Positions 4,768-13,008 of a stretch of DNA of 13,077 nt are shown one piece after another (the stretch's first letter is position 1; each line of letters begins with the position of its first letter). The notes under the pieces were generated by a model that was given only the letters and a program-made list of their open reading frames with translations, had not been told where the DNA came from and did no database searches. The stretch spans positions 92,888-105,964 of the forward strand of contig CAJUAT010000001.1 in NCBI GenBank assembly GCA_910584525.1. The letters are read 5' to 3'. Both the position numbers and the translations under genes were made by a program. This stretch comes from an uncultured Muribaculaceae bacterium. GTDB lineage: Bacteria > Bacteroidota > Bacteroidia > Bacteroidales > Muribaculaceae.

Positions 4768-6873
4768 TTATTCGAAGCCTCTCAGACGCAGCAGCGCCTT
4801 TGCATCAGGATTGTGTCCGCGGAAACGCTTGAAGAGTACCATGGCATCCTCCGTGTCGCCACTCTCGAGAATGTTTTTCTTGAAGCTCGCAGCCGTCTTC
4901 TTGTCGAAGATACCCTTCTCCTTGAAGAGTTCCCAGGCATCGGCCTCCAGTACCTGGCTCCACAGATAGGTGTAATAGCCCGATGCGTAACCGTCGTCGC
5001 CGAAGATATGCTTGAAGTAGGGCGACCGGTAGCGGAACGTAATCTCCTCAGGCATGCCTATCTTCTGAGCTATCTCAGCCTCGAAAGCCACGGGATCCTT
5101 GACTTCGGGCTGGGCGCCATAGTTCATGTCGAGGAGTGCGGCGCCGGCCAGCTCCGTGGTAATGAAGCCTTGGTTGAACTTTCCGCTGTCGCTGATCTTC
5201 TTTATCAGCTCGTCGGAGATGGGTTCACCAGTCTTGTAATGGCGCGCATAACCTTTCAGCACCTCCGGCTCGAAGGCCCAGTGCTCATTGATCTGCGAGC
5301 ACATCTCCACATAGTCGCGGTCAACGTTAGTGCCGGCAAGCGACTTGTAGGGAGCGCGTGTGAGCATACCCTGAAGAGCGTGCCCGAACTCATGGAAGGT
5401 AGTCTCCACCTCGTCGATGGTGAGCAGCGACGGTGAGTCGGCGGTAGGCTTGGTGAAGTTGCCCACATTATATACTATCGGACGGCGCACCTCGCCGTTG
5501 CTGTAGAGACCGGCAGCCTGTATCTGCTCCATCCATGCACCCTGACGTTTGGTGGGACGCGGGAAATAGTCGCACATCCATACCGCCACATGTTCGCCCG
5601 TCTTGCTGTCGACAACGTCGTAGACCTTCACATCCTCCATATATTTGGGGGCGTCGGGCATCTCCACGAATTTCACGCCATAAAGCTTCTCGGTGGTGTC
5701 GAACATTCCCTTGAGCACATTCTCGAGGCTGAAATAAGGACGAATCTCTGCTTCGTCGAGGTCGTATTTCTCTTTCTTGACCTTGTCGGCATAATAATAG
5801 TAGTCGTAGGGAGCGATTTTGAAGTCGCCGCCATGAGCGTCGACGTAAGCCTGCATGTCGCGGACTTCCTCTTTGGAGCGGGCCACGGCCGGTTCGAACA
5901 CCTGCATGAGCAGGTCGGTGGCGGCCTCCGGTGTCTTGGCCATCACGCGCGATGTCATCATGGAGGCGAAGTCCTTGAAGCCCATGAGCTTGGCTTTCTC
6001 GTCGCGGAGTTTGACGATTTTGCTTATCACCGGCAGGTTGGAGTTCTGACCATAGCTTGCCAGCGAGGTATAGCCCTCATATATGGCCTTGCGGAGGCCA
6101 CGGTTGTCGGCATACTGGAGCACCGGCAGACGGCTCGGGGCGTGGAGCGTGAATACCCACAGTCCTTTGAGGCCGCGGCTCTCAGCTTCCTCGGAAGCTA
6201 CAGCTACCGACGACTCCGGAAGCCCGGCGAGGTCCTCCTTGTCGTACACAACTACGGCAAACTGGTTGGTGGCGTTGAGAAGGTTGCGGTTGAACTGTAT
6301 GAAGAGGCGCGACAGCTCATCATTGATGCGGATGAGTTCGGCCTTCTTGTCGGCGGGGAGGGCGGCGCCCCGCTCAGCATACTCACGGTAGTATTTCTCT
6401 ACCACGCGTTTCTGCACGGGAGTGAGCTTCAGCTTGTCGCGCGTGTCGTATACCTGCTTGATCTTGGCGAAGAGCTGGTCGTTGAGCATCTCGCGGTTGC
6501 TCGCGTCGTTGAGCAGAGGTATGGCCTTGTCGGCCATCTCGGCGAACTCCGGAGTGTTCATCGCCTCGTTGTAATGGTAGAACACGCCGCTTACGCGCTC
6601 CAGTATCGGCGACAAATTCTCCAGCGGAAGAATAGTATTGTCGAAATCGGGAGTGGCGCGGTTCTTGATAATCGCGTCGATGTTGGCGTCGAGCTCCTTT
6701 ATGCCCGCCTCTATGGCTGGAAGAAAGTCGGCCGTGGTGATTTGCTCGAAGGGAGGTATCTTATACTTCGTGGTGTATTCCGTCAGAAATGGATTCTGAT
6801 GATCCTGCGCCTGCACCATGGGTGCCTGGGCGGCAAGAAGCGCTGCACACGCCAGCAACGGTACTTTTTTCAT
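4768..6873 (-). CDS. M3 family metallopeptidase (peptidyl-dipeptidase Dcp / oligopeptidase A type), exported
   Basis: A 701-residue protein, the usual size for the family plus a signal. Residues 1-22 (KK, then a hydrophobic core and QAQ) look like a Sec signal peptide, so the enzyme probably works in the periplasm on short peptides. The helical N-terminal half (25-460) is followed by the zinc site HEFGH (494-498), with the third ligand most likely Glu523 in VEMCSQ, and NEHW next to it. The substrate-binding block YASGYYTYLWSQ (629-640) and the C-terminal RGHNP...ALLRLRGF ending are typical of Dcp/OpdA. No residue of the catalytic core appears lost. It should cleave small peptides, releasing C-terminal dipeptides if Dcp-like, as part of nutrient or signal-peptide peptide recycling. 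It is a single-gene unit with its own promoter and terminator. Confidence 0.93.
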   Translation of the reverse strand: MKKVPLLACAALLAAQAPMVQAQDHQNPFLTEYTTKYKIPPFEQITTADFLPAIEAGIKELDANIDAIIKNRATPDFDNTILPLENLSPILERVSGVFYHYNEAMNTPEFAEMADKAIPLLNDASNREMLNDQLFAKIKQVYDTRDKLKLTPVQKRVVEKYYREYAERGAALPADKKAELIRINDELSRLFIQFNRNLLNATNQFAVVVYDKEDLAGLPESSVAVASEEAESRGLKGLWVFTLHAPSRLPVLQYADNRGLRKAIYEGYTSLASYGQNSNLPVISKIVKLRDEKAKLMGFKDFASMMTSRVMAKTPEAATDLLMQVFEPAVARSKEEVRDMQAYVDAHGGDFKIAPYDYYYYADKVKKEKYDLDEAEIRPYFSLENVLKGMFDTTEKLYGVKFVEMPDAPKYMEDVKVYDVVDSKTGEHVAVWMCDYFPRPTKRQGAWMEQIQAAGLYSNGEVRRPIVYNVGNFTKPTADSPSLLTIDEVETTFHEFGHALQGMLTRAPYKSLAGTNVDRDYVEMCSQINEHWAFEPEVLKGYARHYKTGEPISDELIKKISDSGKFNQGFITTELAGAALLDMNYGAQPEVKDPVAFEAEIAQKIGMPEEITFRYRSPYFKHIFGDDGYASGYYTYLWSQVLEADAWELFKEKGIFDKKTAASFKKNILESGDTEDAMVLFKRFRGHNPDAKALLRLRGFE

Positions 6874-6942
6874 ATATCACGTTTTTTGGTTTGTTATCGC
6901 TGTATTGAAGCCGTTATGACCCCGGGAAAACATCCTCTTTTC

Positions 6943-6980
6943 CCGCTGACAAAGATACGAATTTTATTTGTGAAAAGCAA
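6943..6980 (-). promoter_or_regulatory. Promoter of the M3 peptidase gene
   Basis: On the minus strand TTG (6980-6978), a 20-nt spacer and TATCTTTG (6957-6950) match the -33/-7 pattern. Start would be near 6943, leaving a ~70-nt leader before the ATG at 6873. In the leader GGGAAAAGAGGATGTTTTCCC can form a 7-bp hairpin. Confidence 0.7.
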
Positions 6981-6999
6981 TATGCCCTGTTCCTCTTAT

Positions 7000-7030
7000 T
7001 TTGTTATATGAGGGAGAAGTTATAATTTTG
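7000..7030 (+). promoter_or_regulatory. Promoter of the lipid kinase operon
   Basis: TTTG (7000-7003), 19 nt and TAATTTTG (7023-7030) are an exact consensus match. Start would be near 7036, giving a leader of only about 13 nt before the ATG at 7049. It lies about 20 bp from the divergent peptidase promoter. Confidence 0.8.
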
Positions 7031-7048
7031 TGACCAAAGAACCCTGAG

Positions 7049-8023
7049 ATGCGGCATCGGCGATATATGGTGATAGTGAATCCGAAGTCGGGAACCGGCC
7101 TTTTCCGGTCTCCCGAGGAGAGGGTGCGCCGCATTCTGGGTGACGATATCGAGCTGGAGGTCCGTTATTCGGAATATGCGGGCCATTGCGGTGTGCTTGC
7201 CAAAGAGGCGGTGCGGCGGCGGTTCTATGCTGTGCTGGCGGCCGGCGGCGACGGCACCGTCAACGAGGTGGCCTCGCAGCTCCGCGGTACAAACGTGGCC
7301 ATGGGCATCATCCCCTGCGGCTCCGGCAACGGCCTGGCCCGTCATCTCGAGATGAGCGTCGACATCGACAACGCCCTGCGCGTCATCGCCGCCGACAACG
7401 TGGTGGAGTGCGACTACGGAACCGCCAACGGCCATCCTTTCTTCTGCACCTTCGGCCTCGGGTTCGACGCTACAGTCTCCATGGACTTCGCCACAATGAA
7501 GCGGCGTGGTCTCGCCTCATACATACGGTCGGCTCTCCACAAATATGTCACTTACTCTCCCAAGACCTACGAGATCAGCACTCGGTCGGGCACTGTTACC
7601 GTGAAGGCCTTTCTGCTGGCGGTGTGTAACGCCTCGCAGTACGGCAACAACGCATATATCGCCCCTGACGCCTCCATACGTGACGGTCTCCTCGACATTA
7701 CCGTGATACATGCCGGAAATCCTATCACCCGCGCTTTTGCCGGCGTCGACCTCTTCACAGGATATATCAAGCGAAACATCCTCGTGCAGACCATGCGCGT
7801 CAGAGAGGCCACCATCCGGCACCTGCCAGGGCCGGCGCATATCGACGGCGAACCCCTCAATATGCCCGCCGATGTGAAGGTGAAATGTCACCCCGCGGCG
7901 CTGCGGCTCTTCGTCGACCCCGCGAAGTCCCGTTTCCTTCCTCTCCTTACCCCTCTCAGGTCGCTCAGAACTGATGTCAGCTTCCATATAAGGTCTTGGT
8001 TCAACAGAATATTCAGAAAATGA
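7049..8023 (+). CDS. Diacylglycerol kinase family lipid kinase (DagK/YegS/BmrU type)
   Basis: A 324-residue cytosolic or membrane-peripheral kinase. It opens with the family's nucleotide-loop strand IVNPKSGTG (9-17), then GGDGTVNEV (66-74), the signature of the DAG/sphingosine kinase fold, and IPCGSGNGLARHL (88-100). GLGFDA (136-141), APDASIRDGLLDI (205-217) with the metal-site Asp, and IDGEP (265-269), whose DGE carries the catalytic acid, complete the active site. It should phosphorylate a membrane lipid such as diacylglycerol, or another lipid alcohol, with ATP. The C-terminus is basic and aromatic and could touch the membrane. The next gene starts inside its stop codon (ATGA, 8020-8023), so it is the first gene of a coupled operon with a glycosyltransferase and a membrane regulator. 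Confidence 0.93.
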   Translation: MRHRRYMVIVNPKSGTGLFRSPEERVRRILGDDIELEVRYSEYAGHCGVLAKEAVRRRFYAVLAAGGDGTVNEVASQLRGTNVAMGIIPCGSGNGLARHLEMSVDIDNALRVIAADNVVECDYGTANGHPFFCTFGLGFDATVSMDFATMKRRGLASYIRSALHKYVTYSPKTYEISTRSGTVTVKAFLLAVCNASQYGNNAYIAPDASIRDGLLDITVIHAGNPITRAFAGVDLFTGYIKRNILVQTMRVREATIRHLPGPAHIDGEPLNMPADVKVKCHPAALRLFVDPAKSRFLPLLTPLRSLRTDVSFHIRSWFNRIFRK

Positions 8024-9000
8024 ACAATAACGACAATACCCCCATGGTCAGCGTGGTGATGGTTGCCTACAACCAGGAGAAGCTCATAAAGCGAGCCATC
8101 CTGGGAGTGGTACGCCAGGAATGTGATTTCCCCGTGGAGCTTATAATTGCCGACGACTCTTCCACCGACGGCACCTGCGACGTGGTGGAGAAGATGAGCC
8201 GGCAGTATCCTGGGATAATCCGCCTTTTCCGCAATGAGCGCAATCTTGGCGTGCAGCGCAATTACATGGAGGCTTTCCGTCACTGCCGCGGCAGATATAT
8301 GGCCATGTGCGATGCCGACGACTACTGGTGCGACCACAGCAAACTCGCACGTCAGGTGGGGTTTCTCGAAGAACACCCCGACTATGCCATGTCGTTTCAC
8401 CGCGTCATAAACCATTATGCCGGCACGGGCACCAAGAGTCTCAGCAACCCACGTCAGAAAACCGACTGCACGATCATGGACCTTGCCCAAAGCAATTTCA
8501 TCACCAACTGCTCTGTGGTCTACCGCCGCGAACTTGTGGACCTCACCCGTCTGCCCGAATGGATGACCCACGACTGCTGGCCCGACTATCCGCTGCATAT
8601 GCTCTATGCCCGGTATGGCAAAATACGGTATTTCTCGCGCCCCATGGCCGTTTACCGCCGTGGAGATACCGGCAACTGGACGGCAGTCAACGAGTATCGC
8701 CGCCAGGAGAAGGCTCTGGCGGTGCGCAGACACCTCCTTGAAGAGTTTAAGGAGAATCATGGTGTTTGCAACCTGCTAAGATATGCCTGTTCGCAGGCCG
8801 TGATAGGGTTGCTGGCTACAGCTCCCGATTCCAAAACGCGTAGCGAAGCCATGCGGCTGGCAATGGAAGAATACGGCTACACATATCCGCTGGCCGATTG
8901 TCTGTCGGCGTCATGGGGTGCACGTCCGCCGTTAAAGCGCCGCCTCCTGAAGCTGGCGCGACAGACAGTATCCCTCTTCATCCCCCTTCCGCGCCCATGA
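8020..9000 (+). CDS. Family 2 glycosyltransferase (GT-A fold)
   Basis: A 326-residue protein from the ATG at 8020, chosen because it overlaps the lipid kinase stop as ATGA; an earlier in-frame TTG (7996) would add eight residues. The first 110 residues are a GT2 nucleotide-sugar domain: VSVVMVAYNQE (10-20), ADDSSTDGT (44-52) and CDADDYW (97-103), the last holding the DxD metal site. A later region with WPDYPLHMLYARYG (187-200) resembles the acceptor-side block of this family. There are no strong membrane helices, so it is probably cytosolic or peripheral and adds a sugar to a lipid- or protein-linked glycan. The donor and acceptor cannot be read from the sequence. It sits between a lipid kinase and a membrane regulator with ATGA joins at both ends. 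Confidence 0.92.
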   Translation: MNNNDNTPMVSVVMVAYNQEKLIKRAILGVVRQECDFPVELIIADDSSTDGTCDVVEKMSRQYPGIIRLFRNERNLGVQRNYMEAFRHCRGRYMAMCDADDYWCDHSKLARQVGFLEEHPDYAMSFHRVINHYAGTGTKSLSNPRQKTDCTIMDLAQSNFITNCSVVYRRELVDLTRLPEWMTHDCWPDYPLHMLYARYGKIRYFSRPMAVYRRGDTGNWTAVNEYRRQEKALAVRRHLLEEFKENHGVCNLLRYACSQAVIGLLATAPDSKTRSEAMRLAMEEYGYTYPLADCLSASWGARPPLKRRLLKLARQTVSLFIPLPRP

Positions 9001-10685
9001 TGAAGAAATCATTCCTGTTTCTCCTTACATTGTGTATGACGCTGCCATTTCTGCTGAGCGGGTGCGGAGAGTCTGACGCCGGACGGCTCGAAAGGGCGAC
9101 GCGGGTGGTCAGGGAGCGCCCCGACAGCGCTTACGCCTTGCTCCGCGACATAGACTATGCCCGCCTCGGCTCCGATTCCCTCAGAGCAAGATACATCGTG
9201 ACCCGGGCCCGGGCAAATGTGGGTATAGGGCGTTCGCTGATCACCGATACTTTGCTGGGAAAGGCCGCCAAGTATTATCTCTCGGTGGGTGATACGGTCA
9301 ACTGGATTATTGCGTCGCAACTCGAGTCGGGACACGATTATTTCAAAGGTGACGCCGACTCCGCCGTCAAACGACTGGAGGATGTGGTCGGGAAAACGGA
9401 TAACCCCGAACTGAAATGGGACTGTTACGTGCATCTGCTGGAGATGTATCTTATGATTCAGCGTTATCCGGAGGCTTATGGCTGCGCCGACTGGCTCCAG
9501 AGGCATACCGATGTTCCTGAGGAGACTCTGAAATTCGGGGTGGCCAAAGGGGCGTCGCTGTATTATAGCGGTGGTAGGGCGCAGGCTGCTTTGACCGTGT
9601 GCGACAGCCTGATTGCCAGTGGTGTGGTGGCGAAATGTCCGCCGGAGGTGGCAAAGGAGTTTTATTGCGAATATGCTGATATCCTTGACGGTGCCGGTCA
9701 ATCGCAGAAGGCAATAGCCGTGCTCGACTCCGTTTACAGTGGCAATGATTCAATAGATATAGTGGAGGAGGTGAATGTGGATGTGTCTAAGGCGGAGTTC
9801 TATGCCAACAGCGGCGACATGGCCAGTGCCAGGGCTTTGCTTGACAGCATCAACCATGAAGCCACGAAATCGGTTTTTGAAGTCTATGCATGCATAGGTA
9901 TTCTGAAAGCGGCCATACAATACAGGGAGACAGGACGGTTGCCGTCGGAGATGATGAGGAGGGTAGTGAAAACTCTGCACCGCAGTTACTGGCTCTCGCA
10001 GTATGACCGGCAGACGGCCATGGAGAATGTGATCGAGCTCAACGACGACAATTATGAGCTGAAACTGCAGCGCCAGAGGTTATGGCTGCTGGTCATGGGC
10101 ATAGCGTTCCTTGTGGCGGCAGGCTGCGCGGCAGTGTATGTAATAATGCGCCGCCGTCGGCAACGTGTCGTGGAGGCCGAAGAGCGTGCCGAGACACTGG
10201 CCCTTATGCTCAAGGAGGCGCAGAGAGTCGAAGATTCCGGCTCGGTATCCTCCGACAGCGACCGCCTGAAGGCTCTCCTGCTCCGGCAGCTTGGCATTTT
10301 CAAGATGTTTGCCGCTGCCCCCAGCCAGCAGAACCGCGACGCCCTCAGAAAGATTTCCTCTGTGGGCCGGGAGGGCATGGCCTTGGAGTCGATTGTCGAC
10401 TGGCCGCAGTTCTATGCCATGATTGACTCTCTTTACGACGGATTCCATCAACGTCTCGTGCAACGATATCCCGGACTCTTCAACGACAAGGAGCAACAGA
10501 TCATAGTGTTGCTCAAGGCGGGATTCTCCACCAAGGAGACAGGCGTGCTGACAGAACAGACGTCGGCCACGATATATACCCGCAAGTCGGTGATTCGCAA
10601 GAAGCTCGGCAACCCCGAAAACGGCGATATCGTGGCTTTGCTCAACAGCGAATTATATCCCTCGTCGGGCCATTTGGATTCCTGA
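8997..10685 (+). CDS. Lipobox-TPR-transmembrane-HTH one-component regulator
   Basis: 562 residues from the ATG at 8997, which overlaps the glycosyltransferase stop (ATGA). A longer in-frame form from 8898 exists but would lie inside the upstream gene and displace the signal. Residues 1-22 are a signal peptide ending in a lipobox, LLSGC (Cys23). About residues 30-350 are helical, with weak TPR-like repeats, and should be periplasmic. A single membrane helix (about 362-384) is followed by RRRRQR, placing the C-terminus in the cytoplasm. A coiled-coil stretch (390-430) leads to a LuxR-like helix-turn-helix around 497-540, with FNDKEQQIIVLLKAGFSTKE and TIYTRKSVIRKKL. This matches a Bacteroidales family of membrane-bound TPR regulators. 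The predicted role is to sense something outside the inner membrane and alter transcription without a separate kinase. Lipidation and the membrane helix together would be unusual, and the signal may simply be a non-cleaved anchor. Targets are unknown; the barrel gene next door is a natural guess. Confidence 0.88.
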   Translation: MMKKSFLFLLTLCMTLPFLLSGCGESDAGRLERATRVVRERPDSAYALLRDIDYARLGSDSLRARYIVTRARANVGIGRSLITDTLLGKAAKYYLSVGDTVNWIIASQLESGHDYFKGDADSAVKRLEDVVGKTDNPELKWDCYVHLLEMYLMIQRYPEAYGCADWLQRHTDVPEETLKFGVAKGASLYYSGGRAQAALTVCDSLIASGVVAKCPPEVAKEFYCEYADILDGAGQSQKAIAVLDSVYSGNDSIDIVEEVNVDVSKAEFYANSGDMASARALLDSINHEATKSVFEVYACIGILKAAIQYRETGRLPSEMMRRVVKTLHRSYWLSQYDRQTAMENVIELNDDNYELKLQRQRLWLLVMGIAFLVAAGCAAVYVIMRRRRQRVVEAEERAETLALMLKEAQRVEDSGSVSSDSDRLKALLLRQLGIFKMFAAAPSQQNRDALRKISSVGREGMALESIVDWPQFYAMIDSLYDGFHQRLVQRYPGLFNDKEQQIIVLLKAGFSTKETGVLTEQTSATIYTRKSVIRKKLGNPENGDIVALLNSELYPSSGHLDS

Positions 10686-10690
10686 AGGAC

Positions 10691-10726
10691 ATATTCAGAT
10701 TTTTATAATCTCAATATGCTGAATAT
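10691..10726. promoter_or_regulatory. Inverted repeat after the regulator gene (terminator or operator)
   Basis: ATATTCAG (10691-10698) and CTGAATAT (10719-10726) form an 8-bp inverted repeat. AGATT/AATCT can pair inside it (10698-10712). No clear U-run follows on the plus strand, which argues against a simple terminator. It sits 5 bp past the regulator's stop and about 75 bp ahead of the next promoter, so it could be a regulator-binding site. Function is inferred. Confidence 0.4.
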
Positions 10727-10773
10727 CAGCGTGTTGTGATTATGGTATTTGGAAGATTTTGTTGCCTGTTTAG

Positions 10774-10805
10774 TGGGCGAAAACCGATTTCACACACTAA
10801 CTTTG
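10774..10805 (+). promoter_or_regulatory. Putative promoter of the outer-membrane barrel gene
   Basis: TAACTTTG (10798-10805) is an exact -7 match, but the -33 position (10774-10777, TGGG) is poor, unlike the other promoters in the window. A weak -33 can mean dependence on an activator. Start would be near 10811. The leader can form a hairpin, CACCGGT (10839-10845) with ACCGG-TG (10850-10857), with one bulged G. Confidence 0.45.
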
Positions 10806-10908
10806 CACCGTCGAAACCGATGCATTTCCAGGCCTTGGCACCGGTCTGAACCGGGTGGCTGTCACGGAATGCCTCGACGATGAGTTAGTGTATTTAGACA
10901 ACATCAAT

Positions 10909-13008
10909 ATGAAATCTGTATTTACAATGAACAAGACCTTCCCCGCAGCGATAATAATCGCGTGTGGCAGTATAACGGCCAATGGCCAGACCACGCCGTC
11001 CGATTCCACCGGCGTTCACGACCTTCAGGAGATAGTGATAGAGGCCCCCAAGGTGATACGCAAGGCCGACATGGATGTATATCATCCGTCGAAGAGTGCC
11101 GTAGACGCTTCTAAGAACGGTATGCAGCTGCTCAACAACCTGATGATACCCACGTTGGCCGTTAACGAGGCGCTGGGAAGCATTCAGGCGGCCGGGCAGT
11201 CGGTGCAGATACGCATCAATGGCCGCGAGGCTTCGGTGGACCAGCTGAGAGCCTTGCTCCCCGAGACCGTCAAGCGCGTTGAATGGATTGACAATCCCGG
11301 GCTGCGTTACGGCGGTGCTAACTATGTGCTCAACGTGATAGTCGCCAATCCTGCCGTAGGCGGGTCCCTGCAGCTCGAGGCCCGTCCCGCTCTGAACCAG
11401 GCATGGGGTTTCTATATGGCCGACGCCAAATTCAATAACGGCCGCTCTCAGTGGGAGGTCAACGGCACATTCAAGCTCACCGAAAACATCAAGTCCCACC
11501 GCGAATATACGGAGACATTCACCCGTCCCGACGGCACGTCGGTGACGCGCAACGAGACATCCCGCGGTGGCCGACTTGACAATTCTTTCGGTACGTTGTG
11601 GGCGGCCTACAGCTATATCAAGCCCGACACCACCGTCTTGAACGTGCATTTCGGCGTGTTCAACAAATTCTCCGACCTGTTCCGTTACGACGGTCTGCTG
11701 TCGTTCAGCAACGGCGCCGACGACCTTCTCCTCACCGACAGCCATGGCGACAAGGGTACAACGCCGCGGCTCGCCCTCTATTTCCAGCAGAACCTGCCGC
11801 GACGTCAGATGATAGTGGTCGACTTCGACGCCTCCTATTATACCGGGCGCTCATACTCTGATTATATCGAGCAGTACCCCGGTTCGGAAGCATTCGTAAC
11901 CGACATACATACCAATATCCATGACCGCAACCAGGCATATGCCCTGGAAGCCGACTATATCAAGAACTGGAACAAAGGGCGGCTGACCGCAGGCGTGTCA
12001 TATTCGGCCAACCGCAACCGCTCCCGGTATGACAATCTCGATGGCGCCGTGTTCCATCAGCGACAGGACAAGGTATATTTCTTCGCCGAGTATTTCCACC
12101 GGTTCGGTAAATGGACGGCCACTGCCGGGGTGGGCGCCCAGTACACCGACTTCTTCTTCCGCGAGTCGGGGGAGGGGAGTCATTCCTGGAGTCTGCGTCC
12201 GCAGGCCACCCTCACTTACGCCGTGAATCCGAAACATCAGTTCCGTCTCAGTTTCCAGTCGTGGCAGTCGACGCCGTCGCTGGCGGAGACCAACCCCACG
12301 CCTCAGCAGCTCGACGGATTCCAGTGGCGTGTGGGTAATCCGTCGCTGAAGACTTCTACCTCATATATGCTGACCCTGCGGTATAATTTCAGTTTTCCGC
12401 GCGTGAACGGCACTTTCGGCATTCGCGCCTTTACAAGTCCCGATGCCATCACGCCCATATTGTCGTGGCAGGGCGAGAGACTGGTGACCTCCTACGAGAA
12501 CAGCCGCGGACTGCAGAACCTGTCGTTCTTCATAGCCCCGCAGATAGATATCGTGCCCAGGTGGCTGGCTCTCAGCGGGTATCTGCAGTTCCGCATGGAG
12601 AGAATGCGCGGCACGGGATATGAGCTCACCAACAACGACTGGAGCGGCAACGTGAACCTGCGCGTGATGCACTGGGGATTCGTGCTCTCATGCCAGTACA
12701 TGCGCGCTCAGCATGACCTCTGGGGAGAGAAGATTAGCTGGGGCGAGAATATGTCGATAATCGACCTGGCATACAATTGGAAACATTGGCAGTTCAGCGT
12801 AGGAATGATCATGCCTTTCGGGAAATATGACCAGGGAAGCAAAATGCTCAGCAAATGGAACACCAATGAGCAGCATATGCGTCTCGACATGCGTATGCCA
12901 TATGTCTCGATAAGCTATAACCTGCAGTGGGGACGCCAGAAACGGGGTGTCAGGAAGCTTGTCAATGCCGGCGCCAAAACCGATGCCTCCACAGCCGGCG
13001 GCCGCTGA
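10909..13008 (+). CDS. Outer-membrane beta-barrel protein with TonB-plug-like domain
   Basis: 699 residues from the ATG at 10909. A GTG at 10855 is longer but lies before the signal; an ATG at 10927 also gives a good signal and would be six residues shorter. A hydrophobic signal (about residues 7-26, ending TANGQ) is followed by HDLQEIVIEAPKV (37-49), which resembles the start of a plug domain, then a plug-like fold through VRIRINGRE-type sequence (100-107) and VEWIDNPGLRYGG (124-136). From about residue 150 alternating aromatic strands run to the end (for example SISYNLQWGR), forming a barrel of the outer-membrane beta-barrel family 3 type. The C-terminal tail KLVNAGAK...AGGR is typical of these proteins, so the gene is complete. 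It has no carboxypeptidase-like N-terminal domain and no SusD partner nearby, so it is not a classic SusC. It probably takes up or exports an unknown ligand, with or without TonB. Confidence 0.88.
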   Translation: MKSVFTMNKTFPAAIIIACGSITANGQTTPSDSTGVHDLQEIVIEAPKVIRKADMDVYHPSKSAVDASKNGMQLLNNLMIPTLAVNEALGSIQAAGQSVQIRINGREASVDQLRALLPETVKRVEWIDNPGLRYGGANYVLNVIVANPAVGGSLQLEARPALNQAWGFYMADAKFNNGRSQWEVNGTFKLTENIKSHREYTETFTRPDGTSVTRNETSRGGRLDNSFGTLWAAYSYIKPDTTVLNVHFGVFNKFSDLFRYDGLLSFSNGADDLLLTDSHGDKGTTPRLALYFQQNLPRRQMIVVDFDASYYTGRSYSDYIEQYPGSEAFVTDIHTNIHDRNQAYALEADYIKNWNKGRLTAGVSYSANRNRSRYDNLDGAVFHQRQDKVYFFAEYFHRFGKWTATAGVGAQYTDFFFRESGEGSHSWSLRPQATLTYAVNPKHQFRLSFQSWQSTPSLAETNPTPQQLDGFQWRVGNPSLKTSTSYMLTLRYNFSFPRVNGTFGIRAFTSPDAITPILSWQGERLVTSYENSRGLQNLSFFIAPQIDIVPRWLALSGYLQFRMERMRGTGYELTNNDWSGNVNLRVMHWGFVLSCQYMRAQHDLWGEKISWGENMSIIDLAYNWKHWQFSVGMIMPFGKYDQGSKMLSKWNTNEQHMRLDMRMPYVSISYNLQWGRQKRGVRKLVNAGAKTDASTAGGR

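Noticed and set aside
5590..7011. 473-codon plus-strand ORF opposite the M3 peptidase
   Set aside because: Antisense of a clear M3 peptidase; it crosses that gene's start and promoter and shows no family motif.
10909..13008. SusC-type starch-utilisation receptor
   Set aside because: The protein is about 700 residues, lacks the N-terminal carboxypeptidase-like domain, and has no SusD-like lipoprotein gene beside it.
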